The notes below the pieces were generated by a model. It searched no databases. It had not been told where the DNA came from and was given only the letters and a program-made list of their open reading frames with translations. From Spirosoma agri (GTDB lineage Bacteria > Bacteroidota > Bacteroidia > Cytophagales > Spirosomataceae), in NCBI RefSeq assembly GCF_010747415.1, contig NZ_JAAGNZ010000002.1:1240001-1304000 (forward strand): a DNA stretch of 64,000 nt. The letters are read 5' to 3'. The position numbers and the translations under genes are program-made. Positions 27,065 through 34,905 of the stretch are shown piece by piece (position 1 is the first letter of the stretch; every line of letters begins with the position of its first letter).

Positions 27065-28687
27065 ATGAAACCAAGTATCCTTTTGTGTCTTTTGTTGCTG
27101 AGTACGCCACTATTGGCTCAACCTAGCAATTATGTTGCAAATACACCCAACTCAAGTACACCGGGGGATCTAAATACCCTAGTAGGCCCTTTTGCAGGAT
27201 TTGCCAACACAACGGGATCTTCCAATTCATTTATTGGCTATGGTGCAGGCGCTAATAATACAACAGGAAGTAATAATGCTTTCCTAGGCTCTAGTGCAGG
27301 CTCATTTAATACAACTGGTAGTGACAATATCTTCATTGGCCATGAGTCCGCATCTAGAAATACAACAGGCTATGCAAATATCATGGTCGGTTCATTCGCT
27401 GGCGTTAGTAACGAAAATGGGGCGGGCAATACGCTTATAGGTGTTCAGGCGGGACAACAAAATGTAACTGGTAGCAACAATGTATATCTCGGTGGTCTTG
27501 CAGGCTTTCGTAATGCGAATAGTGACAATAATACGGCTATTGGCTTCCAAGCTGGCTATAGTAATGTCGTCTCTGGTAACACGTTTTTAGGCTATCAGTC
27601 AGGCTATAACAACACAACGGCGGGGGCAAATACGTTTTTGGGCTACCAGAGTGGATTCACGACTACCACTGGTCAGGCGAACGTCTTTATTGGCAGCGCG
27701 GCTGGCTACACCAACTCCACCGGTACGGGTAACTTGTTCCTAGGTCAACAAGCAGGCTACAACACTACCAGTTCATACAACCTGTTCATGGGTAACGCGT
27801 CGGGCAGTACCACCACCACTGGCCTGGGCAATACGGCCATTGGCGATGGCTCACTACTGCGCAACAGTACAGGCACTCACAACGTGGCCATTGGCCGTTT
27901 CGCGGGTGTAGAAAGCCGTAACGATGAGAACGTCTTCATTGGCTTTGCGGCTGATGTTACTCCTAACACCCCCAACTTGACCAATGCCACCGCTATTGGA
28001 GCAAGAGCTCGTGTGAGCCAGAGCAACAGTATTGTATTAGGAGCCAATGCCAACGTCGGGATTGGCACGGGGGCACCCTCGGCCAAGTTACACATCACAA
28101 CGGGCGTGTCGGGCACCTCCGGATTACGTTTAGAAAACCTAACCAGTAACAACACGGCCATCGTGGCAGGCCTGACCAAATTTCTCACGGTAGACGGCGC
28201 TGGCAATGTGATTTTAGGTACCCTGAGCGGCTCAACTCGGGAAGGCGTTAACGATGCGCTCTGGCAGCGGAAAGGCTCGTTCTTACAAAGTACTCAAGGC
28301 GAATCAATCGTTATTGGGCAGGGAGTGGATAAGACCCCAACAGGCTACAGTCTATTTGTGGGGCAGGGTTTATTGGCTGAAAAAGTGAAGGTAGCCGTCA
28401 AGAATACCTCAGACTGGAGCGATTACGTCTTCAAACCGGGTTATGCATTGCAACCCCTGGCTGAGGTTGAGCAGTACATTCAAGAGCATGAACACCTGCC
28501 CGGTGTAGCATCGGCTAAAGAGATGGTCGAGCAGGGCAATGATCTCCACAAGACCGACGCGAAACTATTAGCCAAGATCGAGGAACTGACCCTGTATAGC
28601 ATCCAGCTGGAGAAGGCAGCTAAGCAGCAGCAGGCTCAGATTGACGAGTTGAAGCAGCTGGTGAAGCAGCTAGCCGATAAGAAGTAA
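27065..28687 (+). CDS. Secreted NTTGSNN-repeat surface protein, copy 2
   Basis: 540 residues, signal peptide MKPSILLCLLLLSTPLLAQ. The organisation is as in copy 1, but with more and differently ordered head repeats (FIGYGAGANNTTGSNNAFLG, YQSGYNNTTAGANTFLGYQS). From about AIGDGSLLRN to the end the two proteins are nearly identical, including the segment YSLFVGQGLLAEKVKVAVK and the coiled-coil tail, and the DNA is also close to identical. The N-terminal halves share only the repeat style. This points to a tandem duplication with a conserved trimerisation/anchoring part and a diverging head. Confidence 0.85.
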   Translation: MKPSILLCLLLLSTPLLAQPSNYVANTPNSSTPGDLNTLVGPFAGFANTTGSSNSFIGYGAGANNTTGSNNAFLGSSAGSFNTTGSDNIFIGHESASRNTTGYANIMVGSFAGVSNENGAGNTLIGVQAGQQNVTGSNNVYLGGLAGFRNANSDNNTAIGFQAGYSNVVSGNTFLGYQSGYNNTTAGANTFLGYQSGFTTTTGQANVFIGSAAGYTNSTGTGNLFLGQQAGYNTTSSYNLFMGNASGSTTTTGLGNTAIGDGSLLRNSTGTHNVAIGRFAGVESRNDENVFIGFAADVTPNTPNLTNATAIGARARVSQSNSIVLGANANVGIGTGAPSAKLHITTGVSGTSGLRLENLTSNNTAIVAGLTKFLTVDGAGNVILGTLSGSTREGVNDALWQRKGSFLQSTQGESIVIGQGVDKTPTGYSLFVGQGLLAEKVKVAVKNTSDWSDYVFKPGYALQPLAEVEQYIQEHEHLPGVASAKEMVEQGNDLHKTDAKLLAKIEELTLYSIQLEKAAKQQQAQIDELKQLVKQLADKK

Positions 28688-28720
28688 GCAGGGATAAGAA
28701 AGTAGATCTGATTTTACAAA

Positions 28721-28750
28721 AACGCCTTGTCATCTTGAGCCGGGCTTTTT
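28721..28750 (+). terminator. Third, degenerate copy of the GCCTGG/CCGGGC hairpin
   Basis: AACGCCTTGTCATCTTGAGC then CGGGCTTTTTT: the loop is kept exactly while the stem has changed. A six-T tract follows. It lies after copy 2. Confidence 0.7.
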
Positions 28751-28785
28751 TGAGTGTATAAAGCGAGTGACCTTTCATAAGCACA

Positions 28786-28829
28786 ATACCCAGCAATGAC
28801 CCACAGTGATACTGGCCATTGCTGGGTAT
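28786..28829. terminator. Bidirectional hairpin between convergent genes
   Basis: ATACCCAGCAATG and CATTGCTGGGTAT are perfect 13-base arms around 18 bases. It lies between the plus-strand repeat protein and the minus-strand barrel gene, whose stop is 17 bases away. Confidence 0.65.
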
Positions 28830-28845
28830 GCTGTTGTTGGTTTAA

Positions 28846-29451
28846 CTACCGCTGGCCAAAAGTAAAGAAGACTCCTGCCCCCAACAAAAGCAGCTTTCCG
28901 GTTTCACCATCATCAAAAACGATGTGATATCCCGCATCGACATTTATGCCAATGGCCGGTGAAAGGGCATACTGTAAACCAACCTTTGGTGCTACGCCAA
29001 AATTGCTAGCGTTGTCTGATGCCTTTTCGCTATTATACCCATTGCTAATTTCAAGGGTAGCAGCGGTTCTGTACAAGCCAGCCTCTACGCCAACGTAGGG
29101 CCGCAAAGCTGACTCGGAGAAAAAGTACTCGGCTTGACCTGTTACCATGAGAAGATTCGTAGAGGCTTTAATCGATATAGCAGATCCCGGAGTGGGATAT
29201 ACATTGACACTAGACGCATAATCCTTCATGAAATACCGACCGTTTAATCCAATAGCAAGGTTTGGTTTGACATAATAGCGTAGCGTAGCTCCTCCCCCCC
29301 ATTGACCATCGGAGAAAGAAGATCCTGCTGAAGTTGATGCTGCGTAATTGCCATTCACATTCACCTGAAACTGTGCCTGTGCCTAGCTGGACAAAAGCAG
29401 CGCGCCTATCCCAAGAAACAGGGAGGCAGTTATTTTGCGGAAATTTATCAT
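28846..29451 (-). pseudogene. Outer-membrane beta-barrel protein with an amber codon in the signal peptide
   Basis: From the ATG at 29451 the frame reads MINFRKITASLFLGIGALLLSS, then TAG (29383-29385), then AQAQFQVNVNGNY and on without interruption. The rest is a small OmpA/OmpW-like eight-stranded barrel: GGGATLRYYVKPNLAIGLNGRY, TGQAEYFFSESALRPYVGVE, VAPKVGLQYALSPAIGINVDAGYH and a C-terminal GAGVFFTFGQR. The stop replaces a residue just before the expected cleavage site, most simply CAG to TAG. Restarting at an internal ATG would lose the signal peptide, so the gene is inactive unless the amber codon is read through. Otherwise it is intact, so the loss is recent. Confidence 0.85.
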
Positions 29452-29590
29452 AACGAATCTGCTGATTTGGTCCACGCTAAACTATAGTTTGTGACTACAG
29501 CCACATAGCTTTATTTAGCCAAAGGAGATAATCTAACTAGCTATCCGCCACGATTACCAGTCTAAATTCGGGAGATTAGTGTAAAATAGA

Positions 29591-29795
29591 TCAATAGAAT
29601 TTTATCCGGAAGCTTCCGTTTGTTACACTTATTTTCTGGGTTCTGTCATTATAAGCATCAAAATAGAGGGTACCTTCTACTTCTTTGCTGTCTACTTTGG
29701 TAACTGTACATAGGCCAACTGAACCGTTTACCTGATTCACAACGGTCATGTTTTTGGAATACAAATTGAATCTGTCCTTCTTTAACCGTCCATAA
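29591..29795 (-). pseudogene. C-terminal fragment of a DUF6252-like secreted protein
   Basis: The last 50 residues (GLCTVTKVDSKEVEGTLYF ... KISVTNGSFRIKFY) follow the C-terminal pattern of DUF6252-type small lipoproteins of Bacteroidetes (G.VTITK.D..N..vsGTF.F ... VTNGRFD.KY). There is no N-terminal part. Upstream it runs into a transposase fragment, so the gene has been cut. Confidence 0.5.
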
Positions 29796-29799
29796 ATAA

Positions 29800-29936
29800 T
29801 CGGAGCGTTTCCACGGACCAAACCGCTCTGGTAAATCCCGCCACGGAGCCCCACTTCGAGCAATCCATAGGGCAGCCTTACTCAAGAGTCGGTTATTGAC
29901 GGCAGAACGGCCTATGTGCCCTATTTTGCCAGGTAG
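29800..29936 (-). pseudogene. IS5-family transposase, N-terminal fragment
   Basis: The frame reads LPGKIGHIGRSAVNNRLL, then [19 protein letters not shown], then RFGPWKR. This is the start region of IS5-type transposases (...[28 protein letters not shown]). The start codon, the DDE catalytic part and terminal inverted repeats are missing. It abuts the DUF6252-like fragment, which suggests an insertion followed by deletion. Confidence 0.8.
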
Positions 29937-30198
29937 TCAGTACGTAATTCGTTCCTACTGATGACTGATGATTTCATGACGACGCATGAATAAAGTTGAC
30001 AATTGGATTTATATTCACCTAATTGTTAATACGTCCCAAAGCAAGTTGCTCACAGTCTGAGTGTTAAGTAGGACGATTCATGCCACCTATTTCGCATTAT
30101 GAGTAGTCGAAAAGTGAATACCTCATAAGTAGTCCTTTGCAAAATGTTGAAAACTGCAAAGGAGATACACGATAATCTTTTCTCTAAATTATACCTTC

Positions 30199-30705
30199 AT
30201 GAACCGACTCGTTACCCTTCTTACAGTGCTGGTGTTGTACGGCTGTAACCAGAAACCCAAAACCGAGACGGTAACCGTACCGGCCACTGAATCCACTACA
30301 ACCGCCGTTGACATAACACCTGGTGAGCTGGTAAATACGTACTACACGATCCTACAGCATACCCAGTCCGGCAGGGGTAGCAATTATGAGATCCTAATCG
30401 ATTCAAGCAACACGCAGGTGGATAACATCAAGCAGGCGGTGCAGATGTTTGTCGTGGCCGAGTGCACGGCTACCCCTTGTAACAGCGTGGGAATCTGGAG
30501 CAGCGAGTCGGCCTATACCCTCTATAAAGCCAGGACAGACCAGCCCGCCTGGCGCAAAGCCAACTGGCCCTATGTGGCCGAGCATTACGTGGCGAATTAC
30601 AGCGCCACAGTAAATAAGCTGACGTTACAGCCTTTCCTGGATTCAGAATACCGGCGCTGGGGTGGCACCCAGCAGCGACCAACGCCCCCGTCGGTTGATC
30701 TGTAA
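30199..30705 (+). CDS. Hypothetical lipoprotein
   Basis: 168 residues with a lipoprotein signal (MNRLVTLLTVLVLYGCNQKP, lipidated Cys16) and a Thr-rich linker. The body (VDNIKQAVQMFVVAECTATPC, IWSSESAYTLYKARTDQPAW, WPYVAEHYVANY) is clearly protein-like, with a Cys pair C89/C94 region that may form a disulfide. The Pro-rich end is RPTPPSVDL. I do not recognise the family. A paralog lies at 33.4 kb and carries an amber codon. The next gene, a VOC protein, starts 26 bases downstream, so they may be co-transcribed. Confidence 0.75.
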   Translation: MNRLVTLLTVLVLYGCNQKPKTETVTVPATESTTTAVDITPGELVNTYYTILQHTQSGRGSNYEILIDSSNTQVDNIKQAVQMFVVAECTATPCNSVGIWSSESAYTLYKARTDQPAWRKANWPYVAEHYVANYSATVNKLTLQPFLDSEYRRWGGTQQRPTPPSVDL

Positions 30706-30731
30706 CCAGCTTTACTAACCTAGTTATCACC

Positions 30732-31124
30732 ATGAAAAAAGTAACGGGCCTGGGCGGCATATTCTTTCAATGTGAGGATCCGAAGGCCATGAACGATTGG
30801 TACGCCAAAAATCTGGGCTTACCGGCCGGCGAGTACGGCACGACCTTCGAATGGCGGCAGACGGAGGACCCTTCTAAAAAAGGCTCTACGTCTTGGAGTA
30901 CGTTCCCTAAGAACAGCGACTATTTCAAGCCATCGACCAAGCCCTTCATGATTAACTACCGGGTAGAGAACCTGGTAGCCCTGGTTGAGGAATTAAAGCG
31001 TAATAGCGTGAGGGTTGTCGATGAAATTGCCGAATACGACTACGGCAAGTTCGTACACGTGCTCGATCCGGAGGATAATATTATTGAGCTTTGGGAGCCT
31101 GCTGATGCCTCAGAGCCGGGCTGA
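30732..31124 (+). CDS. VOC-family (glyoxalase/bleomycin resistance-like) protein
   Basis: 130 residues, one VOC fold: GIFFQCEDPKAMNDWYAKNLGL at the start and GKFVHVLDPEDNIIELWEP at the end, the classical beta-alpha-beta-beta-beta ends with a metal-ligand glutamate in IELWEP. Two modules usually come together by dimerisation. Substrate unknown; it could be a dioxygenase-like, epimerase-like or drug-binding member. It follows the lipoprotein gene closely. Confidence 0.9.
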   Translation: MKKVTGLGGIFFQCEDPKAMNDWYAKNLGLPAGEYGTTFEWRQTEDPSKKGSTSWSTFPKNSDYFKPSTKPFMINYRVENLVALVEELKRNSVRVVDEIAEYDYGKFVHVLDPEDNIIELWEPADASEPG

Positions 31125-31142
31125 GTAGCAATCGAGAGCTAA

Positions 31143-31343
31143 CTGAAACAGGTTAATGAAAACCTTTTCACCTTAGACCCTGATAAAGCAACCTTATCGA
31201 AATCAGGCAGCACGATCAACCTCGCGATGGCCCTGGTGGCTGACCCCAATGCTACGCAAAGCTCGGTCACGATCAACGGCAGTAAATTTGTGATGACAGA
31301 ATCCCCGGCAGGCATTACGGGTATTTTCGAAGCTTCGACGTAA
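31143..31343 (+). pseudogene. Remnant of an unidentified coding region
   Basis: After a stop at 31140-31142 a frame with no start codon reads LKQVNENLFTLDPDKATLSK and later VTINGSKFVMTESPAGITGI, ending in FEAST. The composition is that of true protein, with the look of a beta-rich secreted or tail-like protein. It is most likely the 3' end of a deleted gene. Confidence 0.4.
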
Positions 31344-31409
31344 ATCAAACTGCCCGGTGTATCTGTTATCTAATTAGTCTAAACGCCATCGGCCGATCTA
31401 ACCAACTGA

Positions 31410-31877
31410 ATGAATAGCCCAATTGAGTGTCCCAAATGCGGATCAACCCAGATTCGTGCGCAGCAACGTGGGTTTAATGAGGATACGGCCAGTATTGCTG
31501 TTACCGATGAGGAAGAAATAAACCATCTGCCGAGTAACAACAATATCGAAAACCACTGTCTGACGTGTGGCCATCGGTGGAAACCCGTCAACGAGTTCAA
31601 CGCCGGCTTTGAAGAACAGATAGAAACCGACTTCTTCGACGAGCAACAGGTACAAGCCCAGTTCTACGAAGACTACGAATCCGGGCGGTTTGACAAGGCC
31701 CGGCTCCGCGTTCCCGCGTCGGTCAACGATCTCTACAAAAAGCGGGGGCTCAACGCGGCTTACCGGTACCTGAAATCACTGGACAAAGGCAGCGAGAAGT
31801 TTAAGTCCAAACTGCTGGCAGGGGGCCTGGCTATCCTGCTGGTCATTATTGTACTCGTTGTCCGTTCCTGTGGTTAG
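31410..31877 (+). CDS. Zinc-ribbon protein with a C-terminal membrane anchor
   Basis: 155 residues. Two CxxC pairs, C7-x2-C10 (IECPKCGS) and C50-x2-C53 (HCLTCGHRW), form a split zinc ribbon. An acidic, aromatic stretch (EEQIETDFFDEQQVQAQFYE) and a helical part follow. The last 20 residues (AGGLAILLVIIVLVVRSCG) are a membrane helix, so it should be tail-anchored with the ribbon in the cytoplasm. The function is unknown. It is intact among several broken genes. Confidence 0.75.
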   Translation: MNSPIECPKCGSTQIRAQQRGFNEDTASIAVTDEEEINHLPSNNNIENHCLTCGHRWKPVNEFNAGFEEQIETDFFDEQQVQAQFYEDYESGRFDKARLRVPASVNDLYKKRGLNAAYRYLKSLDKGSEKFKSKLLAGGLAILLVIIVLVVRSCG

Positions 31878-32016
31878 TCTATTTTACAAGAATGAACCGA
31901 AGCCAACGCTGCCAGCATGTTACTGGATAGATTCACGTCTTGCCAGCGCAGCCGGAAGCTATCAACCATGTTCATGCCGTTGCACAGACCGGAAAACACC
32001 CAGAAGTCACGGCCCC

Positions 32017-32265
32017 GCTGCTCAATGCTGCCGGGCCGGTTGTCGAAGAACAGGACGTTGACCTTGACCCCTAGGCGTAGACAATACCGATGAATGGATG
32101 GAGAATGGTACGTAATTCGGTACGCGGGAGTACTTGCTTGCGGACGGTTTTTCCAGCCCCGCCCTCGAAGAGAACCTTATCCGGCAGAGCCACGTCCGCC
32201 TTCCCCTCAATCTTGAGCAGAGCCCAGCTATAGTCGAGGACGTTTAGTAGCTTATCCTGCGCTGC
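32017..32265 (-). pseudogene. Fragment of a type I restriction-modification N6-adenine methylase (HsdM)
   Basis: The minus strand reads QDKLLNVLDYSWALLK ... ADVALPDKVLFEGGAGKTVR ... LRTILHPFIGIVYA, then TAG, then after a one-base shift GVKVNVLFFDNRPG. This matches the HsdM segment VPDNVLFEGGAGETIR...[26 protein letters not shown]. The TAG stands where the family has Gln, and one G is missing just after it. The catalytic NPPF motif, the specificity subunit and the restriction subunit are absent. It is a dead piece of a former defence locus. Confidence 0.75.
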
Positions 32266-32467
32266 AAGGTGTTTTTGTTGTTTCTATAAATTTTTGTAAA
32301 TGCATGTATTTAACCAGTTTACGCAGCTCCGCTTCGTGATGAACGTATACTCAGAGTCGTATTACAAAACAATTTGTATGACTGATAAGTATATTTATCA
32401 TTGAGGATCTAAGGGATTCCGTAAGTATTTAGGCTTAGCCGCCTAGATAAAGAGGTAAAAGCAAAAA
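32266..32467. other. Gene-free stretch between the HsdM fragment and a terminator
   Basis: AT-rich sequence with no frame that looks like protein. The terminator that follows has no intact gene upstream, so a transcript or gene was probably lost here. The stretch continues past the terminator to 32662 without a gene on the plus strand. Confidence 0.4.
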
Positions 32468-32497
32468 AGCTCGGACGTATTGCGCCGGGCTTTTTTT
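32468..32497 (+). terminator. Orphan intrinsic terminator
   Basis: AGCTCGG pairs with CCGGGCT (one G-T pair) around ACGTATTGCG and is followed by seven T. No plus-strand gene ends upstream within 500 bases. Confidence 0.7.
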
Positions 32498-32662
32498 GAT
32501 TTCACCCCCTTATCCAGTAATCTTTCATCGGATCAATCCCTTCACAGGGTGGTGTGGTTTATGGCGGAGTATCAACAAAGCCCATGCGTCTAGGTCAGGT
32601 TTTCGTCGTGGGACAGCTGGCCAGTTCATCGATCATACGTTCTTGCGAAGAACAACTGACGT

Positions 32663-32998
32663 TCAATGCAGGCCGACCGTTCGGCTGCGTTGTTGTTCGT
32701 TACGCGTTGCGTATACCGGTCCTTCATGCTGTATGTTGGCGATCTGCTCTTTAGCACTCAGTGTGTCATCCGTTAATGGGTAGTTGACACTGACAGGACC
32801 TAATACCGTGGCTTCTATGAATTCACCTGTTTCTGTCCGATAGCGGATCAACTGCCCTTCTGAAAATTGCGATGGCTGCGGATGACGAACCAGCCTGGTT
32901 TGCCCCTGATAGCGAATCTGCAAAGCATTTGGCGGTGGTGGCTGGACACAATAAATGAGGGCGCCCGCAAAGATGAGTAGAGCCAGTACTGTTCTCAT
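32663..32998 (-). CDS. Small secreted hypothetical protein
   Basis: 111 residues with a hydrophobic N-terminus (MRTVLALLIFAGALIYCVQPPP) that may be a lipoprotein or signal peptide. The middle (ALQIRYQGQTRLVRHPQPSQFSEGQLIRYRTETGEFIEATVLGP when read through) has an SH3-like or beta-barrel look. The C-terminal 25 residues are basic and less convincing, so a frameshift near the end is possible. No family recognised. It stands alone. Confidence 0.55.
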   Translation of the reverse strand: MRTVLALLIFAGALIYCVQPPPPNALQIRYQGQTRLVRHPQPSQFSEGQLIRYRTETGEFIEATVLGPVSVNYPLTDDTLSAKEQIANIQHEGPVYATRNEQQRSRTVGLH

Positions 32999-33000
32999 GA

Positions 33001-33436
33001 TGATTAATTAGGTATGTCTTCGGCTTTCGCCATGTAACACTAATGTAACGTTAATGGGCTGTAGTTTACAGTTTTTTGGTATATAAAATTACTTAACGGG
33101 AAAATTGGTAACATGTACTTATTGGTAAGTAGGCGATTTGGTTACTTACTAATAAGTAGGCAAATGCCTTTGTCAATGACGACGTAGAGCCTCAGAATAG
33201 CGGGTTGGCAGTCGCTTTGGTTCAGTCCGTAGGTGAGTACGTGAACCGTTCCGTTGCTGGTTTTCGGCGGTTCTGCTAACGTAAGTATATCGGCAGATCG
33301 ATGAAACTGACTATATCGTCTACTTTTGTAGACAGCGTGTACTACAGTGATCCTGTCTGGCGGCTACTGGCTCAATCAGACGGGCCATAGTCAGCTACAA
33401 CATGCATGAGTCGATACATAGCTAGCGCATACCTTA
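33001..33436. other. Gene-free stretch upstream of the broken lipoprotein gene
   Basis: On the minus strand about 75 codons near 33135-33360 are open and read partly like protein (NGTVHVLTYGLNQSDCQPAI), but there is no start codon. I see no repeats or RNA genes. Confidence 0.35.
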
Positions 33437-33916
33437 ATGAAACTACTGTTTATTCTTTTTCCGTTGCTAGCTTTGTGTAGCTGTAATAGAACCGCTAAAA
33501 CCGAAACGGCCTCTGCTATCGATACCACCAGTACCGAGCCTGAAAAGCCCTGGTACACGATGCTGGATCAGAGGTAGCCCGGTAACGTCAAGACATATAA
33601 CCTGCTGGTTGGTTCGACCAGTACCCCAGTCGATACCATCAAACAGGCGGTGCAACTATTTGTCGTTGCCGAATGCACTACTATGCCCTGTGACGACGTG
33701 AGGATCTGGAGCAGCGCGCGCGCCTACAAGCTCTACCAGACAAAGACTGATTATCCCGCTTGGCGAAAGCAGTTCTGGCCTTATATTGCCGAGCATTACG
33801 TGGCTGACTACAAGGCGAGCGTGAATAAATTAAATCTATTCCCCTGTCTCGATTCAGACTATCGGCGGTGGGGTGGTAGACAGCAGCGGCCAACACCCCG
33901 TTCGATTGATTTGTAA
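33437..33916 (+). pseudogene. Lipoprotein paralog with an amber codon at position 47
   Basis: The frame starts MKLLFILFPLLALCSCNRTAK (lipobox Cys) and reads to RPTPRSIDL, interrupted only by TAG at 33575-33577. Aligned without gaps to the intact paralog at 30.2 kb, the TAG stands exactly opposite a CAG (Gln) codon. Conserved parts are VDTIKQAVQLFVVAECTTMPC, WRKQFWPYIAEHYVADY and DSDYRRWGGRQQRPTP. The downstream part could only be made by an internal start without the lipoprotein signal. The rest is well preserved, so the mutation is recent, or the codon is read. Confidence 0.85.
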
Positions 33917-33957
33917 TCCTTGGCTGATCAGTCTTTACTATACCTTCATGTACCTCT

Positions 33958-34197
33958 ATGGAAAACGAATCGAGAGAAGACTTACTGCGCCTGAAAGCAC
34001 AATACGAAGCCGATCTGGTTCAGGCTAAAAATTTGTTAAGCATCTATGAACTGCCGTCGAAGAGCGAGTTCGATGATTCTGAAGAAACGAATACGCATCT
34101 GCCGATCCATAATGCGATCCGGGAGCAGAAAGAGATAATAACGAAGATGGAACTGACCTATGCTGAACTCGTACGCAAATTGAACGAATCAGAATGA
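33958..34197 (+). CDS. Small coiled-coil hypothetical protein
   Basis: 79 residues, highly charged, with two helices (REDLLRLKAQYEADLVQAKNLL and IREQKEIITKMELTYAELVRKL) that should form a coiled-coil hairpin. No signal peptide. It starts 41 bases after the broken lipoprotein gene and ends 40 bases before the next gene, so it may share their transcript. The family is unknown to me. Confidence 0.6.
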   Translation: MENESREDLLRLKAQYEADLVQAKNLLSIYELPSKSEFDDSEETNTHLPIHNAIREQKEIITKMELTYAELVRKLNESE

Positions 34198-34237
34198 GAC
34201 CGGCCAAACGCTGCCAACTGCACACGTACTCAACACA

Positions 34238-34753
34238 ATGAACACGTACAACGTAACCTCAACGGAGAGACGGGTATTCACGTTAACACGAAACGATAGT
34301 TTCGTCGGACGGTTGGTGTATGATAAATGGTTTTCCTTCCAGTCAACGATCGAACTGCCCGGTTACGCACCTTTCACGGTTGATGCCAAAGGCTTCGACT
34401 GGAGTAACGTTACCGTCAACCAAAACGCCGAGGTTGTTGCGGATTTTAAGTTAACCTGGAATGGCCAATTCGTTATAAAGACAAGACTCGATACTATAGC
34501 AGACCAATTCCTGGTCAAGCAGAAAGGCGTTGTGAACAATAAATTCGTTCTGCTGACTAACGATGGAGTGGAATTGCTCGTTGTAGAGCCCACGTATACA
34601 GGAACTCAGTCAACGGTGGATTATCGACTAAGCGCATCGGATGCATTTGACGAAGTCGCGAATAGAGATCTGTTGGGGCTGGTGGTTATTCACTGCGCAA
34701 ACTATTACGTGGCTATGATGGCCATGTCAACAGCCACCCTGCTGATGGTCTGA
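34238..34753 (+). CDS. LURP-one-like/Tubby-like hypothetical protein
   Basis: 171 residues, mostly beta-strands (RRVFTLTRNDSFVGRLVYDKW, WNGQFVIKTRL, NKFVLLTNDGVELLVVEPTY) with a C-terminal hydrophobic helix (YYVAMMAMSTATLLMV). This pattern is like the LURP-one-related/Tubby C-terminal barrel seen in small bacterial proteins, where the last helix lies in the barrel. The assignment is from overall pattern only. It follows the coiled-coil gene closely in the same direction. Confidence 0.6.
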   Translation: MNTYNVTSTERRVFTLTRNDSFVGRLVYDKWFSFQSTIELPGYAPFTVDAKGFDWSNVTVNQNAEVVADFKLTWNGQFVIKTRLDTIADQFLVKQKGVVNNKFVLLTNDGVELLVVEPTYTGTQSTVDYRLSASDAFDEVANRDLLGLVVIHCANYYVAMMAMSTATLLMV

Positions 34754-34767
34754 TGGTGAATTTTTAA

Positions 34768-34905
34768 ACGGCCACAAATGTCGGGAAGCAGCGATATGTG
34801 ACCTTGAGTGGTTACTGGTCTGGACTCGACGATAAGGCGGCTGCTGTAACCCACTCATTGAAGGCGCTCGAAAAAGGTATAGCTTTAGGCAATGCAACTA
34901 CTTGA
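34768..34905 (+). pseudogene. Short remnant of an unidentified coding region
   Basis: After a TAA a frame without a start reads TATNVGKQRYVTLSGYW, then SGLDDKAAAVTHSLKALEKG. It ends at a TGA inside the start of the AraC gene. It looks like the 3' end of a deleted gene. Confidence 0.35.

Noticed and set aside
28846..29364. Reading the barrel gene as an intact 172-residue protein from the internal ATG
   Set aside because: This start would drop the signal peptide that is visible in frame upstream of the TAG; an outer-membrane barrel needs it.
33135..33360. Minus-strand open stretch of about 75 codons
   Set aside because: No start codon and only part reads like protein; at most a remnant, noted within the gene-free stretch.
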